Assembly: GCA_937922175.1 (NCBI GenBank)
Contig: CAKZUU010000263.1
Location: 1 to 24,924 of the forward strand
Direction of reading: 5' to 3'
Length of the DNA: 24,924 nt
Source: an uncultured Gemmataceae bacterium
GTDB lineage: Bacteria; Planctomycetota; Planctomycetia; Gemmatales; Gemmataceae
A model generated the notes under the pieces. It saw only the letters and a program-made list of their open reading frames with translations. It was not told where the DNA came from and did not search any database. The position numbers and the translations under genes were made by a program. Positions within the stretch are counted from its first letter, which is position 1. Every line of letters begins with the position of its first letter. Of the stretch, positions 17,010 through 24,693 are shown in pieces.

Positions 17010-18290
17010 TCAGGGCGTTGGCCAACTGTTAGGCGTCAGCGTCTTGGTCGGAAACACCTCCACCACTCCTGCCATCACGACGCCAATGCCATAGGGTGTC
17101 CGACTCGCATCCGGGTAAAAGGTGCTGGCTTCCGCTGGTTCCTGCAATTCCAGACGCAGCACCGAATTGCCCCCCTCGATGTCTTCTTCAACATTGACCA
17201 CGCGATAAAAGACGCCGTGCGGTTGATCGTCAAACACCGGCCCTTCACCCTCCATCCGAGTCATCGTTCCATCGAGGATCCAAGTTCCCTTGTAGACCGG
17301 TGGCCGATCCGGCCCGGCATAAAAAAGATCTGCCTGGGTGCTGCCTTTGACCAAGCGCAGGGCGTAGGCCGATTCCTGGGCCGGTGCATCGACCGGGCGA
17401 CCGCTGAAGACAATGACTGTTAGTTCCAAAACAGTCGGGGTGTTGTTTCTTGGGCGACGGAGTAGAAACGCGCTGGTGTATCGCCCATCGCGCTGAACCT
17501 GGTCACGCATCAGCGAGAGGTTCGCGGCATTACCTGCCGTCCCCAGGGTGCCTGCCGACGCCGTTCCCGTCGAATCTTCGGGGGTACCGTCGCGGAAGAA
17601 ACCAATGTCTTCCATCAAGGTCAGGTAACGATTCCGCATCAATCTCTTGGCACCGGGATAAAGAAGATCCAAGTCGACGATAAACAGACCCTGCGTTGCC
17701 GGCGCGTTCGACCGCTGCCATTCCACGAGGCGAAGGCTGCGGCGGGGGATGCAGTCGTTCCGACCAGCGACCCAGAATTGCTGAGGCTGACCCAGGTTGA
17801 ACACATTGTTCCAACCGATCGGGTCCACCAACACGGGATAGCTTGGCCGGTCGGATCCTGGACCCGTCCTCGGTCGCGAGGCTCCCAAAACGGGCGGAAC
17901 ACCGTACGCCGGATTCTGGAAAGGAGGCGGTACCTCTCCAGCCGGCCCGAGATCCGGATTCCACCGATAATTGGGATTTTCCATCGCGTTCAGCAACGGA
18001 TCGAGGCGAAGAGACGCTCCCGGCAGCGGGGCCGGCGGAACCTCCGGGTACATCTCGCGGAGGGTGCCCGGCACCCCAAGTTCGTCCTTCCAGACCCAGC
18101 GACACATTGCCGACATGTTCAGGTTGTGCGACGCCGTGCGATCGTCCTTGATCGCTCGAGCCATACTCATCGCGCCTAAGGGAAAGAGAGTCAACACCGC
18201 GAGCAAGCCGATGCCCACCACGAAAATCGCGATCAGCACCTCTGCCAGGGATAGGCCAAGCCGTGTTCGTCCGGAGTTCTTCACGATCAT
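17010..18290 (-). CDS. GspI/PilV-like minor pseudopilin
   Basis: 426-aa protein with leader MIVKNSGRTRLG and predicted prepilin cleavage after Gly12, then LSLAEVLIAIFVVGIGLLAVLTLFPLG with Glu at +5 (residue 17). The AEVLIA core is characteristic of GspI/PilV. After the helix comes AMSMARAIKDDRTASHN, then a Pro/Asn-rich region, and a C-terminal strand-rich part (NNTPTVLELTVIVFSGRP, VFYRVVNVEEDIEGGNSVLRLELQEP). GspI is normally about 120 aa, so this one is more than three times larger. Its ATG is one base after the stop of the H-like gene, so translation is probably coupled. GspI initiates tip assembly with J and K in known type II systems; the same role is inferred here from order and N-terminus. 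Confidence 0.82.
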   Translation of the reverse strand: MIVKNSGRTRLGLSLAEVLIAIFVVGIGLLAVLTLFPLGAMSMARAIKDDRTASHNLNMSAMCRWVWKDELGVPGTLREMYPEVPPAPLPGASLRLDPLLNAMENPNYRWNPDLGPAGEVPPPFQNPAYGVPPVLGASRPRTGPGSDRPSYPVLVDPIGWNNVFNLGQPQQFWVAGRNDCIPRRSLRLVEWQRSNAPATQGLFIVDLDLLYPGAKRLMRNRYLTLMEDIGFFRDGTPEDSTGTASAGTLGTAGNAANLSLMRDQVQRDGRYTSAFLLRRPRNNTPTVLELTVIVFSGRPVDAPAQESAYALRLVKGSTQADLFYAGPDRPPVYKGTWILDGTMTRMEGEGPVFDDQPHGVFYRVVNVEEDIEGGNSVLRLELQEPAEASTFYPDASRTPYGIGVVMAGVVEVFPTKTLTPNSWPTP

Positions 18291-18291
18291 G

Positions 18292-19320
18292 TCACAGCCC
18301 CGACGTTTGACCGTCGCGCAGGAACAGGTATGGGTCCAGCAGGTTTCCCATCGCGTCGGTATTCAGATTCACTGGGTGTGCCGCGATGACACCGGACCGT
18401 GTATAAATCACGATGAACGTCTGATCGCCGTCTCGAACATCTCGTGTGCTGTTGCGAATCCGCAGAACAACCTTTCCCGAGAGAGAATTTGTTCCTTGCA
18501 AGGATCCGCGCGGCGAGAAGATGATATCCCGCCAATCCGGTGGCGGAGGAACCAACTCCCGCCCCGGGAGGATGGTCCCCCCTTCGGACCGCGGCAATTG
18601 CAGGTCGATGATCATGTCCCGTGGCAACTGCAAATTCTGCTCACCCTGCAACGGCCGAGGTTGACGCACGAACCGGAACTTATCGTTGTTCAGATTGACG
18701 ATGGGGAGACCGCCATTGATGATGCTGAAATGCGATCCATCGACGGAGGCACACACAAGATGTGTTCCCCCGGCAGCCGGCGCGCCCGCGGTGCCCGGAG
18801 GAACGTAGCTCAGATGATAGATTCGATGCGAGTTATAAGGTGGTTGCTCCATCGTGTCCAGAACGAGGAAATCACCTTCGGCGACCGTTTTCTCATTGAT
18901 TGGAAAGCCGTTCGTCAGGTCTTTGCCGACGACGAATGCCGTGGCATGGGCAAACTCGGGAGGAACGGTCATCAGGCCGGGGATCGGGGCAGGTCCCGTG
19001 GCGAAGGGAGACGGGACGAGCAACAACCCGCCGCGGTAGTCTTCCGGTCGCTCGACGTACATCAGCTCTCGACATTCCGGGCCTCCGGTTGGCGGGACGA
19101 CCAACCGAATACCTCGGGCTTCTTGATCGCGATAGGCACGCTGCTTGGCGGCTAACAACCACCCGGTAATGAGGTCGGCAGTGCGGGCCGACCGTTGGTC
19201 CTCAGCCAAACGAGGTGAGATCGTCAAAGCCAAGGTTGCCAAGGCCAAAATCAGCCCGATCACCACGAGCAGTTCGATCATCGTCAGGCCGCGACGAGCC
19301 TGCGGGATAGGGAGACTCAT
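18292..19320 (-). CDS. GspH/FimT-like minor pseudopilin
   Basis: 342-aa protein with leader MSLPIPQARRG, predicted cleavage after Gly11, and LTMIELLVVIGLILALATLAL with Glu at +5 (residue 16). The post-helix segment RSARTADLITGWLLAAKQRAYRDQEARGIRLVV follows the GspH pattern, in which a helix of Arg/Ala-rich sequence leads into the first strand. Near the C-terminus, DQTFIVIYTRSGVIAAHPVN also resembles the closing strands of GspH. The usual GspH length is about 170 aa, so this is roughly doubled. Its start overlaps the upstream stop by one base (TAATG), with GGAG 10 bases before the ATG, and its stop is one base from the I-like gene. It should form the base of the tip, linking to the main pseudopilus body. 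Confidence 0.82.
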   Translation of the reverse strand: MSLPIPQARRGLTMIELLVVIGLILALATLALTISPRLAEDQRSARTADLITGWLLAAKQRAYRDQEARGIRLVVPPTGGPECRELMYVERPEDYRGGLLLVPSPFATGPAPIPGLMTVPPEFAHATAFVVGKDLTNGFPINEKTVAEGDFLVLDTMEQPPYNSHRIYHLSYVPPGTAGAPAAGGTHLVCASVDGSHFSIINGGLPIVNLNNDKFRFVRQPRPLQGEQNLQLPRDMIIDLQLPRSEGGTILPGRELVPPPPDWRDIIFSPRGSLQGTNSLSGKVVLRIRNSTRDVRDGDQTFIVIYTRSGVIAAHPVNLNTDAMGNLLDPYLFLRDGQTSGL

Positions 19321-20339
19321 TATTGATTGCTCCGACCGACTTTTACTCGATAACCGTAGACGTTATCATCCTCGGCTCCGGTGCCATCATTCTGAAAATA
19401 GCCTAAATATCCTGCGGGTGCCGGACCCGTCATCAACCTCACCCCCAACTCTTTGTCACGCCCCGCTGACATAATGACGCCCGACAGGTTGAGCGGCGGG
19501 GCTGGATATGGATTCAGCGGATGTCCCACTCGATTCATGAACTCGCTCCTTCGGCCAGGATCCCAGGTCGGGCTCTGCAATGTCCGCTCGGGATCCTGCG
19601 GGTCGATCGGTTCTCCCCGGGCATTCGTCTGAAGCTGCGGTGGCAGGTTCAAATCCGAAGCAGCTCCACCGAAGGGCCAACGAATGTAACCGATCGGCTG
19701 ACCCCATGCGTCGAGGAACACGTTGAATTCTCGTTGCACGCCGGTGGTCGTCATCGGGATGACCACTTTCCCGACCGCGTTGGCACCAATGTGCTCGGTC
19801 GGGTTGAATCCCGTTTGACCTCGCCGGCTTCGTGTCAGGCTCAGGTAGAGCATTGCCGCCGATTCGAGGAACTGTTCGGCGGGCGACATCGTGGCGGGGT
19901 CGCGTGGGGTGGTGGCCGGTGGGAATTTCAATTCCGCCGCATAACGCGACTCGACCGGGTAACCGGCGGATTGCATCAGCGCCGGCCAGGTCACCGCCTC
20001 CCAAAAATTCTGCGGGAACTCTTGCTTCAAGCGAATTTTGCCCCAAATCACCGACGCACGCACATGGTCCGAGTCGGCCAGGCTGAGCACCACCGCCGGG
20101 ATCCTCCCGTTCTTCCGATCGTCCGAGACATTGTCCATTACCGCACGAACCTGGCTCTCATATTGGCTCTGAAGCTTCGCTAACACGACCTCCGTCGCAC
20201 TTTCTTCCATGGCATTACGCACCCGAAAGTACGTGCCCACGGCGATGGCTCCCAACACGGCAATGAGGGCCACCACGGTCAGCAACTCGATCAGCGTGAA
20301 CCCGCCTCGACGATCCGAATGGTTGCGACGGCATAACAT
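19320..20339 (-). CDS. GspG-like pseudopilin, second of a tandem pair
   Basis: 339-aa protein with leader MLCRRNHSDRRGG, predicted cleavage after Gly13, and FTLIELLTVVALIAVLGAIAVGTYF with Glu at +5 (residue 18). A charged amphipathic helix follows (RNAMEESATEVVLAKLQSQYESQV), as in GspG and pilins. Near the C-terminus are MSAGRDKELG (290-299) and DDNVYGY (324-330), similar in layout to the C-terminal SAG/DD loop of major pseudopilins, which binds calcium in GspG. The residues between are an insert beyond the usual ~145 aa size. GAGGAG lies 9 bases before the ATG, and the gene begins 18 bases after the preceding stop. It is either a second major subunit or a minor one; the sequence does not decide. 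Confidence 0.82.
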   Translation of the reverse strand: MLCRRNHSDRRGGFTLIELLTVVALIAVLGAIAVGTYFRVRNAMEESATEVVLAKLQSQYESQVRAVMDNVSDDRKNGRIPAVVLSLADSDHVRASVIWGKIRLKQEFPQNFWEAVTWPALMQSAGYPVESRYAAELKFPPATTPRDPATMSPAEQFLESAAMLYLSLTRSRRGQTGFNPTEHIGANAVGKVVIPMTTTGVQREFNVFLDAWGQPIGYIRWPFGGAASDLNLPPQLQTNARGEPIDPQDPERTLQSPTWDPGRRSEFMNRVGHPLNPYPAPPLNLSGVIMSAGRDKELGVRLMTGPAPAGYLGYFQNDGTGAEDDNVYGYRVKVGRSNQ

Positions 20340-20357
20340 TTTGGGTCGCTCCTCAGC

Positions 20358-21347
20358 TCACTGGCCCGCACCGAGAATCGTGGGATGGAAATTCGTCAGA
20401 TCGTCGTGCCCTGGATGAAATGGCGCCTTGAACGGTTCGCCCGTCCGCGGGTTATACGGTTGGCTGACACTCAGTACCAGGTTGTTCCCGAACGTTTGAT
20501 CATAACCCGCTGAGAAGATCTGAAATCCATCGCGGTTGAAGAATTTACCCGTCGAGTCAAACAACGGGACGGCCGGATCAGCGATTCCCTCGCAATCCAA
20601 GCGGGAGTAACCTGGATGAGCCGCGTACGGCGCGTCACGGCCCGCCACATAACCCGCGTCGGCTGGCCGCAGCCGACGACCAAAGCTTCGGCTGCTGAAG
20701 TAGAGATAAGGTCTGCCGTAGGGATCCAAAAACGAGGCAAACATCCCTGACCGAGTCGCCGACGGGGTTCCCTGATAGGCGAGTAGCGTCGAAGGGAACT
20801 CCATAAACGGCGGGTCGAATTTCCCGTTCAACAGCGTCGGGTTCGATTTATTGCTGGAAAACCCTTGCACCGAGATGGTGTTCGTTGACGGATCCAGCAG
20901 TTGGATTCCACCCAGAAAGAACACCACACATTGGTCGCCCTCCAACTCATAGCGGCTGTCGGGCCCTGCCGACGGGTCGGCCGGACACCACCCACGTGAC
21001 GCTCCCGGGACAAAAAGTACGTTTTGCAATCGTGGCCAGAGCTGCTTCAAGTATTGCAAGGAGGCACTTTCAACGGGATCCGCGATGTTATAGGTCGCCA
21101 AATTGTTCCGTAACACAATCCGACTCGGGATGTAATTCACCTGCATCTTCGCTTGAAATGCCTCGATCGCCGTCGCCAACTGAGAAATGTTGTGACGATT
21201 CTGTGTGTTGAGAGCGGAGACACGGGCTCGCATCACCGCGGCGGTCGTGAGACTGATCAGCACCGCCATGATTGCAATCACCACCAAGATCTCGATTAAT
21301 GTGAAACCCCGTCGTCCCGACCGGTCCAACAGATGATGCGTTCGCAT
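20358..21347 (-). CDS. GspG-like pseudopilin, first of a tandem pair
   Basis: 329-aa protein, first pseudopilin after the GspF gene, the classical place of the major pseudopilin GspG. Leader MRTHHLLDRSGRRG, predicted cleavage after Gly14, then FTLIEILVVIAIMAVLISLTTAAVM with Glu at +5 (residue 19). An amphipathic helix follows (LNTQNRHNISQLATAIEAFQAKM), which is the pilin-type alpha-1 extension. Near the C-terminus, FSAGYDQTFG (278-287) and HDDLTNF (314-320) echo the SAG/DD loop seen in the next gene. It is more than twice the usual GspG length. The start at 21347 has AGGAG 9 bases upstream; the in-frame ATG at 21371 has no ribosome site and would lengthen the leader to 22 residues. Confidence 0.82.
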   Translation of the reverse strand: MRTHHLLDRSGRRGFTLIEILVVIAIMAVLISLTTAAVMRARVSALNTQNRHNISQLATAIEAFQAKMQVNYIPSRIVLRNNLATYNIADPVESASLQYLKQLWPRLQNVLFVPGASRGWCPADPSAGPDSRYELEGDQCVVFFLGGIQLLDPSTNTISVQGFSSNKSNPTLLNGKFDPPFMEFPSTLLAYQGTPSATRSGMFASFLDPYGRPYLYFSSRSFGRRLRPADAGYVAGRDAPYAAHPGYSRLDCEGIADPAVPLFDSTGKFFNRDGFQIFSAGYDQTFGNNLVLSVSQPYNPRTGEPFKAPFHPGHDDLTNFHPTILGAGQ

Positions 21348-21356
21348 GGATTCGTT

Positions 21357-21361
21357 CTCCT
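21357..21361 (-). promoter_or_regulatory. Shine-Dalgarno fixing the start of the first pseudopilin
   Basis: AGGAG on the minus strand, 9 bases before the ATG at 21347. It supports the shorter, normal-length prepilin leader over the ATG at 21371. Confidence 0.7.
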
Positions 21362-21383
21362 GGCTGTTCATTCTTCAGGCCGG

Positions 21384-21413
21384 GGGGGCAGCACCCTCCA
21401 TTCGGCCGCCCCC
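21384..21413 (-). other. GC-rich intercistronic hairpin between gspF and the first pseudopilin gene
   Basis: On the minus-strand transcript GGGGGCGGC pairs with GCUGCCCCC (9 bp including one G-U) around a 12-base loop. It begins 18 bases after the gspF stop and ends 36 bases before the pseudopilin ATG. No U-tract follows, so it is not a standard terminator. A role in mRNA processing or 5'-end protection of the pseudopilin message is inferred from position only. Confidence 0.5.
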
Positions 21414-21431
21414 GATGCCGCCTCGTGAAGC

Positions 21432-22679
21432 TTACTTGCTGAGACCCTCGAGCAATTTAATCAACGGTAAGAACAGGGCGATGACGATAAAACCAATGAT
21501 GCCACCGAGCACCACGATCATGATCGGTTCCAACAACGAGATGAGCGACTTCACCAAGGTGTCCACTTCCTCGTCGTAGAAGTCGGCGATCTTGTACAAC
21601 ATTGTGTCCAGGTCGCCGGTCTCCTCACCGACTTCGATCATGTTCGTGACCATGTCATCGACGAGTCGCGACTCGCGCATCGGTTCAGCGATCGTCTCAC
21701 CTTCGCGGATCGATTCATAGACCCGGGTATAGCACGCCTCGAAGACAGCGTTGTTCGAAGTCTCTTTGGTGATCGACAGGGCTTCGAGGATCGGAACGCC
21801 GGATGAGACCAGCGTCCCGAGCGTTCGCATGGTTCGGGCGACAATCGTTTTTTCTAATATCTTGCCGACAATTGGTATGTGAAGTTTGACCCAATCGACG
21901 GCATATCTTCCCGCGCGGCTCAGGCATATGAGTTTGATGAAGAGCCAGAATCCTAAGGGGAAGAGAGGCAAGACCCACCAATAGTCGGCAAACCACATCG
22001 AGGTGTCGATCAACATTTGCGTCATGTCCGGCAGCTTCATGCCGAACTCGTCGAAGATCTTCTTGAATTTCGGAATGATGGCGACCATGATGAAGGTCAG
22101 GATGCCGACCGCCACCAAGATCACCACCGCCGGATAGACCATCGCGCCGATGATCTTCCGCTTCAAGGATTGGCTCTTTTCTTTGAAATCGGCCAAGCGT
22201 TGGAGGATGACTTCCAAGGCACCGCCGGCTTCGCCCGCTTTGACCATGTTGACATACAATCGGTCGAAGCATTTCGGATGCTTGGCCATGGCCTCGGAGA
22301 GTGTGCTGCCGCTCTCAACGTCATCGACGACGTCGATCAAGGCGTTTTTCAGCACGCCGGGGCGCATCTGGTTCTCCAGAATTTTCAAGCTCCGCAGAAC
22401 CGGCAGGCCGGCGTCCTGCAGCGTGGAAAACTGCCGCGTGAAGGTGCACAATTTCTTGCCCGAGACGCTGCCGATCGTAAACGTCTTACCGCGTTTCCGG
22501 GCCCGCTTCTTGCCTTTGCCCTTTCCTTTCGCCCCCTTGTCACCAAGTTGAACGAGCTTGGTGACAAAGTAGCCCATTTGCTTGATTTTCTGCTGGGCTT
22601 CTTCCTCATTCAGGGCGTCGATCTGATCCTTGACCTCTTCACCGGTCGTATCCAACGCCTCGAACTTAAACGTCGGCAT
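21432..22679 (-). CDS. gspF: Type II secretion / type IV pilus platform protein GspF/PilC
   Basis: 415-aa inner-membrane platform protein, the normal length for GspF/PilC. The N-terminal segment MPTFKFEALDTTGEEVKDQI is typical. A very basic linker (K48 to K65, 11 Lys/Arg) precedes the two T2SSF domains at about 79-201 and 282-404, which contain the repeated patterns QFSTLQDAGLPVLRSL (83-98) and TLGTLVSSGVPILEAL (286-301). Membrane helices lie at about 178-203, 232-252 and 383-408, and MVKAGEAGGAL / MIEVGEETGDL are the conserved Glu/Gly motifs of the two halves. It should couple the GspE ATPase to pseudopilin insertion. GAGGG is 6 bases before the ATG. The gene follows gspE by 73 bases. Confidence 0.95.
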   Translation of the reverse strand: MPTFKFEALDTTGEEVKDQIDALNEEEAQQKIKQMGYFVTKLVQLGDKGAKGKGKGKKRARKRGKTFTIGSVSGKKLCTFTRQFSTLQDAGLPVLRSLKILENQMRPGVLKNALIDVVDDVESGSTLSEAMAKHPKCFDRLYVNMVKAGEAGGALEVILQRLADFKEKSQSLKRKIIGAMVYPAVVILVAVGILTFIMVAIIPKFKKIFDEFGMKLPDMTQMLIDTSMWFADYWWVLPLFPLGFWLFIKLICLSRAGRYAVDWVKLHIPIVGKILEKTIVARTMRTLGTLVSSGVPILEALSITKETSNNAVFEACYTRVYESIREGETIAEPMRESRLVDDMVTNMIEVGEETGDLDTMLYKIADFYDEEVDTLVKSLISLLEPIMIVVLGGIIGFIVIALFLPLIKLLEGLSK

Positions 22680-22752
22680 GGTTGGCCCTCAATCGATCGT
22701 GCCGAAAACCTTCGTCCCTCGTCGATTTTCCTTCGTGAACGGCCGAAGCCGA

Positions 22753-24657
22753 TCACGCATCCTCTTCAAGAACGGTCTCGCGAACCACTTCTTCGATGGT
22801 CGTGATGCCATTGAAGATCGCTTTCAAACCCGCCTCACGAAGCCCCGGGACACCGGTGCTCCGCACATACTTCCGCAGTGCATCGGTCGAGGCGCCGGCG
22901 CTGATCATGTCGCGAATGTTGTCATCGACGAGAATCAACTCGTAGATGCCTGTTCGACCTCGGAACCCCAGGTTGTTACATTTTTCGCAACCTGCCCCGT
23001 AATAAAACTTTTTCCCTTTGACATCGGCGGGGCGCAGGTTCAGTTCCATCAGCATTTCTGCCGAGGGCACGAATTCCTCACGGCAGTTGGTGCAGATCTT
23101 TCGCACGAGCCGCTGGGCAAGGATCCCCTCGATCGTGGCGGTCAACAGGAACGGCTCGACTCCCATGTCGCGCAGGCGAGTGATGGTGCTGGCCGCGTCG
23201 TTCGTATGGAGCGTGCTGAACACCATGTGGCCAGTCAGAGCGGCCTGAATCGCGATCTGGGCCGTCTCCAAATCCCGAATCTCGCCCACGAGAATAATAT
23301 CCGGATCTTGCCGCAGAATCGCTCGCAAGGCCGACGCGAATGTTAGATCAATCTCATGATTGATTGGACATTGGATAATGCCTTCGATCTCATATTCGAC
23401 CGGGTCCTCGGTCGTGATAATTTTGTCCTCGATCGTGTTGAGTTCGTTCAAGGCCGAATACAGCGTCGTTGTCTTGCCAGCACCCGTCGGGCCGGTGACG
23501 AGGGTGATGCCATTCGGTTTATGGATGAGATGGCGGAACTTTTCCAGCAGTTCCGGCTCCATACCGATTTTGTTCAGGTCGAGGCTGACCACCGTGCGAT
23601 CCAACACACGGATGACGACGCTCTCCCCGAACATTGTGGGCAACACGCTGACTCGCATATCGACGGCATTACCACCGACGTTCAACTCGATGCGTCCGTC
23701 TTGAGGCAATCGTCGCTCCGCGATGTCCAAGTTGGACATGACCTTGATCCGCGAGCTGATGGCCATCGCCAGGTGTCGCGGCGGCGGGACCATTTCATAC
23801 AAGACGCCGTCGCAACGATAACGCATCTTGTACTCATCCTCGAACGGTTCAAAATGAATGTCCGAGGCATGGTCGCGAATCGCCATCAGCAGCACCATGT
23901 TAATGAGCTTGCGGACCGGTGCCGCTTCCGCGATTTCCGTCAGGCTTTCCAGGTCGATGCTGGTCTCACGCCGATTGACCTGTAAGCTCGTGTCGGCATT
24001 CAACTCCGCGATCAGGGCAGCGATGCTCTCTTCCTTGCCCGTGTAGGCACGGGTGATCGCCTCCTCGAGTTGTTTGGGCGTGGCGAGAACAGCTTCGACT
24101 TGGCCCAAACCGATGAAGTTTCGCAGGTCGTCGAGCGCTTGGAGGTTGTTCGGATCGGCCATCGCAACGGTCAAAACGCCGTTTTCATATTTCATCGGCA
24201 GAATCTTGTAGACCTCCGCCATCGTTTGCTGGACCATCTGAATGGCCTGGGGCGTGGGTTTCTCTTCTTCCAGGTTCACCAGTCGCATGCCATGCAATTC
24301 AGCGACGGCCTGCAACAGTTGCTCTTCGGTGATGAGGCCGCGATTGAGGGCGACTTGGCCGACCCTCACCCCGTTGGTCCGCGCCTCTTCGAGGATGTCC
24401 CAAAGCTGGGCATCGTCAATGAAGCCCAAGTCGACCAAAATTTGACCAATCTTTCGCCGTCCCCTGCTTTCGGACCAATCACGTTCTTGGGCGGTCGGTT
24501 TCGAAGACGACTTGGCTGTCGTCCCGGCGGGCGGCTTGCCCGCCGTCGGCTTCGACGAAGCCGTGCCCGGCTTGGATGCCTCGGGTTTCTTGGTGGCACC
24601 CGCGCTCGGCGAAGGAGGAACGGGCTTCTTCGGATCTCGCGGAGTTGCATTCGACAT
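22753..24657 (-). CDS. gspE: Type II secretion / type IV pilus assembly ATPase GspE/PilB
   Basis: 634-aa hexameric cytoplasmic ATPase that powers pseudopilus assembly. A disordered Pro/Lys/Ala/Ser-rich N-terminus (1-60) leads into two MshEN/T2SSE-N modules (about 66-130 and 130-210). The catalytic half has Walker A GPTGAGKTT (389-397), the Asp box ITTEDPVEYE (414-423), Walker B IILVGEIRDLETA (454-466) and the His box LTGHMVFSTLHTNDA (474-488). A tetracysteine zinc site is formed by Cys522, Cys525, Cys557 and Cys560. The zinc site and Walker B wording are those of extension ATPases (GspE/PilB), not PilT. All catalytic elements are present. GAGGG lies 9 bases before the ATG. It starts 36 bases after the PilT-like gene; GspF is the expected partner. 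Confidence 0.95.
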   Translation of the reverse strand: MSNATPRDPKKPVPPSPSAGATKKPEASKPGTASSKPTAGKPPAGTTAKSSSKPTAQERDWSESRGRRKIGQILVDLGFIDDAQLWDILEEARTNGVRVGQVALNRGLITEEQLLQAVAELHGMRLVNLEEEKPTPQAIQMVQQTMAEVYKILPMKYENGVLTVAMADPNNLQALDDLRNFIGLGQVEAVLATPKQLEEAITRAYTGKEESIAALIAELNADTSLQVNRRETSIDLESLTEIAEAAPVRKLINMVLLMAIRDHASDIHFEPFEDEYKMRYRCDGVLYEMVPPPRHLAMAISSRIKVMSNLDIAERRLPQDGRIELNVGGNAVDMRVSVLPTMFGESVVIRVLDRTVVSLDLNKIGMEPELLEKFRHLIHKPNGITLVTGPTGAGKTTTLYSALNELNTIEDKIITTEDPVEYEIEGIIQCPINHEIDLTFASALRAILRQDPDIILVGEIRDLETAQIAIQAALTGHMVFSTLHTNDAASTITRLRDMGVEPFLLTATIEGILAQRLVRKICTNCREEFVPSAEMLMELNLRPADVKGKKFYYGAGCEKCNNLGFRGRTGIYELILVDDNIRDMISAGASTDALRKYVRSTGVPGLREAGLKAIFNGITTIEEVVRETVLEEDA

Positions 24658-24693
24658 CGTGGTATTCCCTCGGATTCGGACTCCTGACTTCTC

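Noticed and set aside
17971..19155. Plus-strand open frame of 394 codons
   Set aside because: It runs opposite both the I-like and H-like genes, which have clear pilin N-termini and coupled starts; it has no ribosome site or recognisable motif.
22017..22805. Plus-strand open frame of 262 codons
   Set aside because: Antisense to gspF and the end of gspE, which are strongly conserved; His/Asp-rich shadow translation.
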